From assembly GCF_000384395.1 (NCBI RefSeq), contig NZ_ARWE01000001.1, positions 1,116,001 through 1,180,000 on the forward strand: a stretch of DNA of 64,000 nt, given 5' to 3'. This DNA comes from Geopsychrobacter electrodiphilus DSM 16401. GTDB lineage: Bacteria; Desulfobacterota; Desulfuromonadia; Desulfuromonadales; Geopsychrobacteraceae. A model generated the notes under the pieces. The model did not search any database, was not told the origin of the DNA, and saw nothing but the letters and a program-made list of their open reading frames with translations. The translations under genes and the position numbers were made by a program. Each line of letters begins with the position of its first letter. Position 1 is the stretch's first letter. Below, piece by piece: positions 61,604 through 64,000 of the stretch.

Positions 61604-63945
61604 TGCCCTGGCAGATTGGAATAGAAGATAGCTCTCTTGTCTGGCAGGCTCTTGATAATGGTCAGGTGCGTGAGGTGTCAAGTGGCACCGGCAGCGAGTC
61701 GCAGGTGATCCCTGATGTGTCACTAACTTTCGCCGCAAATATCGATCTTCCGGCCGGACTGCTCGATCCAGAGACCAACCGCGATCGCGCGCGCCTGCGC
61801 CTGAGCGACGGCACCAGCCTGCGCTTTTTTAGAATAGAAGAGTTGTCTGGCAGCGTCTCTAAAGCACACGATTATCCGCGCATCAGCGGCCGCGCCTGGG
61901 CGGGTATTATCACAGACTGGCCGCCTATCTCTTATGATTTTAGCGCCGACATCTTAGCCAGCGACATGGCCCGCCTGATTTGCACCCGTTACGTCGATAG
62001 TGGCAGCGGCGACGCCGTAGGTGTGATCTGGCTGGCCAGTCAAGATCCAGTCATACCCGGTGGGCGCTTTCTGGTAAGTCGCAGTGAGCGCTGGGCGCTG
62101 CTGAAAGAGCTGGTCGATAAGTGCGGCGCCAAGCTGCGTGTCTCGACAGATGGCCTCAACTTTGAGGTCTATGACCACCCAAGTATGTCACTCAGCGAGT
62201 CTGTGACCCGCACCTATATTGATGCGCAGAGCCTTAACTATCAGCTGTTGAGGGTTAAACAACCAGGCAATGCCGTCCGGGTGCAAGGTGAGCAGGCTAA
62301 CTACACGCGGCCCCAACTGCCGGTTATTTTGTGCGGTGTTTATCCGACAAGCATTACCGCCGATGGCGTCAGCACCGCAGTAGCTATAGCTAAAGTTTAT
62401 GATTCTAACGGCGCTCTGGTGCAACAGCGGGCAATAGTCGAAGAGGCGATCACAGCCGGAAGTTACACCGAAATACCCGTCTCCGGTTGTTATGCGGTGC
62501 AGGCTGTCTGGATAAACACCGGCACCACCGCAAGCCCAACCAAGGGATCGCGGATTGATTGGTCGGCTTTTAATTCAAGCAGCATCACCGTCCCGGATAA
62601 CGGCACCCAACTGTTTATCGTCAGTTATACCCAGGCAGAGGAGGTCAGTTTTACGCTCACCGACCAGGCCGATGAAATCCTGGGCGAAGCGCAAAGCACC
62701 ACGGGAGCGCTGGCCGTATCGACCAGCGCCGCTCTCGGCCGGGTGATCGGCGTTTATCGCAGCACCGACAGCAACCGCAGCGGCGTGAATTATTACACCG
62801 GCGGTTCAGCTACGCCCAATACAACAAGTATCACCTTGGGGATCACTCCGGGACCAATCGGCACGGCCGTGATAATCGACTATGAAACCTATAACGGCAG
62901 CCCCCTGTCAGCCAGCATCAGCCCGGCTTCTGTGCTGTGCGATGCTAACGGCATGGCACAAGCCACGATAGGCAGCGGAACTACAGTTGGTACGGCCAAG
63001 ATAATCGCGCGAGCCTTAAGTCAGGAGGGTAGCACCTGGTTATCATTGCTTGGTTCTGCCGTGGCCAGCATCGACCTTGCAAGTGACAAGGCGCAAATCC
63101 TTGTTGGCAGCAGTATTGTGGGGCAAACGCAGGTTGCAGAAACAAACCTGGTGGTGCACTCAGATACCTATGCAGACGGCACAATCGGGTTTGATGGCTA
63201 TGTCGTGGTAGCAAACGCGGTCGCGGGGAGTGTCGCCATTTCCAGTATCCTCACGGTTAAATATATTACGCGCAAGGTTGTCAGCGGTGAAAATCGGGTT
63301 TACCTGCGGGTCACTGGAGCTGGCCAGTATTTCACTTTCGGCTCAACCACAATTGATATCAATTACAACACGACCGCCGATATCAGCAACGATGCCGGCA
63401 CCGCAACGATAACCGCCACCGTCACGCAGGCCGACTTAAGCCCTGTCTCTGATGGCACCCCGGTCGTATTTAGTTTTTATGGGCAGTCCAATGGCCGCTT
63501 GTCCAGCACCCGCTCTTATACCAGCGGCGGAGTGGCCACTACTGTGCTCACCGCCGGGGCATCTATCGGCCGCGCCCGCATCTCTGCCGTCTGTGGCAGC
63601 CAACGCGCCGATATTAGTATTGAGGTCGTGCGGGTTATTACTGATGACAGCGCCATTGGAACGGTCAGCTACCCAGCGGGTGCCAACCCTCCGGGCGGCA
63701 CTACAGATGCCGTCGCCGATAGTGGAACCGATGGCGATATCAGCGGCAAGCGGCGCCTGATTTGCGACAATCAACCCCACGCCGGGGTCTGGGTCTCATT
63801 ATGTAACGGCCAGATTAACCGGCAGACCGATAGCAGTGGATATTTTACGTTTGACTGCGGCGTCATCGGCACCAACAACGGCACCGCAACGATTGATGGT
63901 GAGGTTTATCCGTTCAGCTGGACCATTACTGCGCCGGCGGTTTAA
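61600..63945 (+). CDS. Tail hub / baseplate protein with Ig-like domains
   Basis: 781 aa (or 780 from the second ATG). The N-terminal ~250 residues resemble tail hub proteins (SERWALLKELVDKCGAKLRVSTDGLNFEVYDHP). The rest is a chain of Thr/Ser/Gly-rich Ig-like (Big_1-type) domains, e.g. ISPASVLCDANGMAQATIGSG and SDGTPVVFSFYGQSNGRLSS. Such domains often decorate virions and bind surface glycans. ATGA overlap with the tape measure gene. Confidence 0.7.
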   Translation: MMPWQIGIEDSSLVWQALDNGQVREVSSGTGSESQVIPDVSLTFAANIDLPAGLLDPETNRDRARLRLSDGTSLRFFRIEELSGSVSKAHDYPRISGRAWAGIITDWPPISYDFSADILASDMARLICTRYVDSGSGDAVGVIWLASQDPVIPGGRFLVSRSERWALLKELVDKCGAKLRVSTDGLNFEVYDHPSMSLSESVTRTYIDAQSLNYQLLRVKQPGNAVRVQGEQANYTRPQLPVILCGVYPTSITADGVSTAVAIAKVYDSNGALVQQRAIVEEAITAGSYTEIPVSGCYAVQAVWINTGTTASPTKGSRIDWSAFNSSSITVPDNGTQLFIVSYTQAEEVSFTLTDQADEILGEAQSTTGALAVSTSAALGRVIGVYRSTDSNRSGVNYYTGGSATPNTTSITLGITPGPIGTAVIIDYETYNGSPLSASISPASVLCDANGMAQATIGSGTTVGTAKIIARALSQEGSTWLSLLGSAVASIDLASDKAQILVGSSIVGQTQVAETNLVVHSDTYADGTIGFDGYVVVANAVAGSVAISSILTVKYITRKVVSGENRVYLRVTGAGQYFTFGSTTIDINYNTTADISNDAGTATITATVTQADLSPVSDGTPVVFSFYGQSNGRLSSTRSYTSGGVATTVLTAGASIGRARISAVCGSQRADISIEVVRVITDDSAIGTVSYPAGANPPGGTTDAVADSGTDGDISGKRRLICDNQPHAGVWVSLCNGQINRQTDSSGYFTFDCGVIGTNNGTATIDGEVYPFSWTITAPAV

Positions 63946-64000
63946 ATGGATATCTTTCTCTGCACCAGTGAAAAAATATCGGCACCATCATCAGATATTT
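63946..64000 (+). CDS. Next tail gene, cut by the window edge
   Basis: An ATG immediately after the tail hub stop opens a frame (MDIFLCTSEKISAPSSDI) that runs off the window. Only 18 codons are visible, so no function can be given. Support comes from the tight packing of this operon. Confidence 0.55.
   Translation, partial: MDIFLCTSEKISAPSSDI

Larger units (their letters stand above)
28955..64000. mobile_element. Temperate siphovirus-like prophage with Mu-like head genes, right end outside window
   Basis: Continuous phage gene content runs from the tRNA-Ala junction to the window edge: integrase, repressor, early/replication genes, Mor-family activator, terminase, portal, head, lysis and tail genes. 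At least 35 kb. Head genes resemble Mu-like phages (DUF935 portal, gpF). Integration is by tyrosine integrase, not DDE transposase; no MuA/MuB homolog is seen. Tail genes lack sheath proteins, so a siphovirus tail is inferred. No structural gene is obviously broken, so the phage may be inducible. Confidence 0.93.

Overview
The window looks like the chromosome of a Gram-negative deltaproteobacterium of the Desulfuromonadales type (Desulfuromonas/Pelobacter/Geobacter-like). This is inferred from gene content and from protein sequences remembered as typical of that group; no search was run. The left part (1 to about 28,950) is ordinary chromosome. It holds the 3' end of an M16C (PreP-like) metallopeptidase, rlmKL, a TatT lipoprotein with a DctPQM TRAP transporter, glgC, ettA (opposite strand), the conserved phoH(ybeZ)-7TM-HD phosphodiesterase-ybeY-corC(ybeX)-lnt operon, an aapJQMP-type amino-acid ABC transporter, a short asparaginase-like protein, a hotdog thioesterase, a Bax-inhibitor-1-like membrane protein, a DUF2007 protein, an orphan secreted protein, tRNA-Leu(CAA) and pabB-pabC.

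From about 28,955 to the right edge lies a temperate prophage whose right end is outside the window. Its left junction falls in a tRNA-Ala(GGC) gene. Only the 46-nt 3' part of the tRNA is present, followed directly by an integrase gene, so the intact tRNA and the second attachment site should lie beyond base 64,000. The minus-strand block 29,046-34,250 is the lysogeny operon: an XRE repressor, then eight small accessory genes (membrane proteins, a Lys/Ala/Ser repeat protein, a roughly 300-aa protein of an uncharacterised family), then the integrase. Rightward from a divergent promoter with a perfect operator palindrome comes the early region (34,345-43,551): Cro- and CII-like proteins, many small proteins, a second tyrosine recombinase, a Gp37/Gp68-type (DUF5131) protein, a possible OB-fold protein and a 994-aa primase-helicase. 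A cluster of GGTGCAGT iterons around an AT-rich segment follows and is a candidate replication origin. After it come a third tyrosine recombinase with a zinc-knuckle insertion and a Mor-family activator.

The late region (46,835-64,000) has Mu-like head genes (terminase, DUF935 portal, gpF-like head protein, protease with nested scaffold, capsid) joined to a lysis cassette (amidase, holin, overlapping Rz/Rz1) and siphovirus tail genes (tail tube, short tape measure, tail hub). Two near-identical promoters with the dyad TGATCTGCCAGATC(A/G) start the two head transcription units at the same spacing and appear to make leaderless mRNAs. The Mor-family protein is the obvious candidate activator.

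The most striking find is at the portal stop codon. A Shine-Dalgarno-like AAGGAGG, an in-frame A AAA AAG heptamer and an 11-bp stem 5 nt downstream have the architecture of a programmed -1 ribosomal frameshift site. They would fuse the portal to the next reading frame, a head-morphogenesis protein with a C-terminal HExxH metalloprotease domain, to give a 921-aa protein. Also notable is a two-gene cassette (membrane protein plus Lys/Ala/Ser repeat protein) that occurs twice, both times on the minus strand against the lytic genes.
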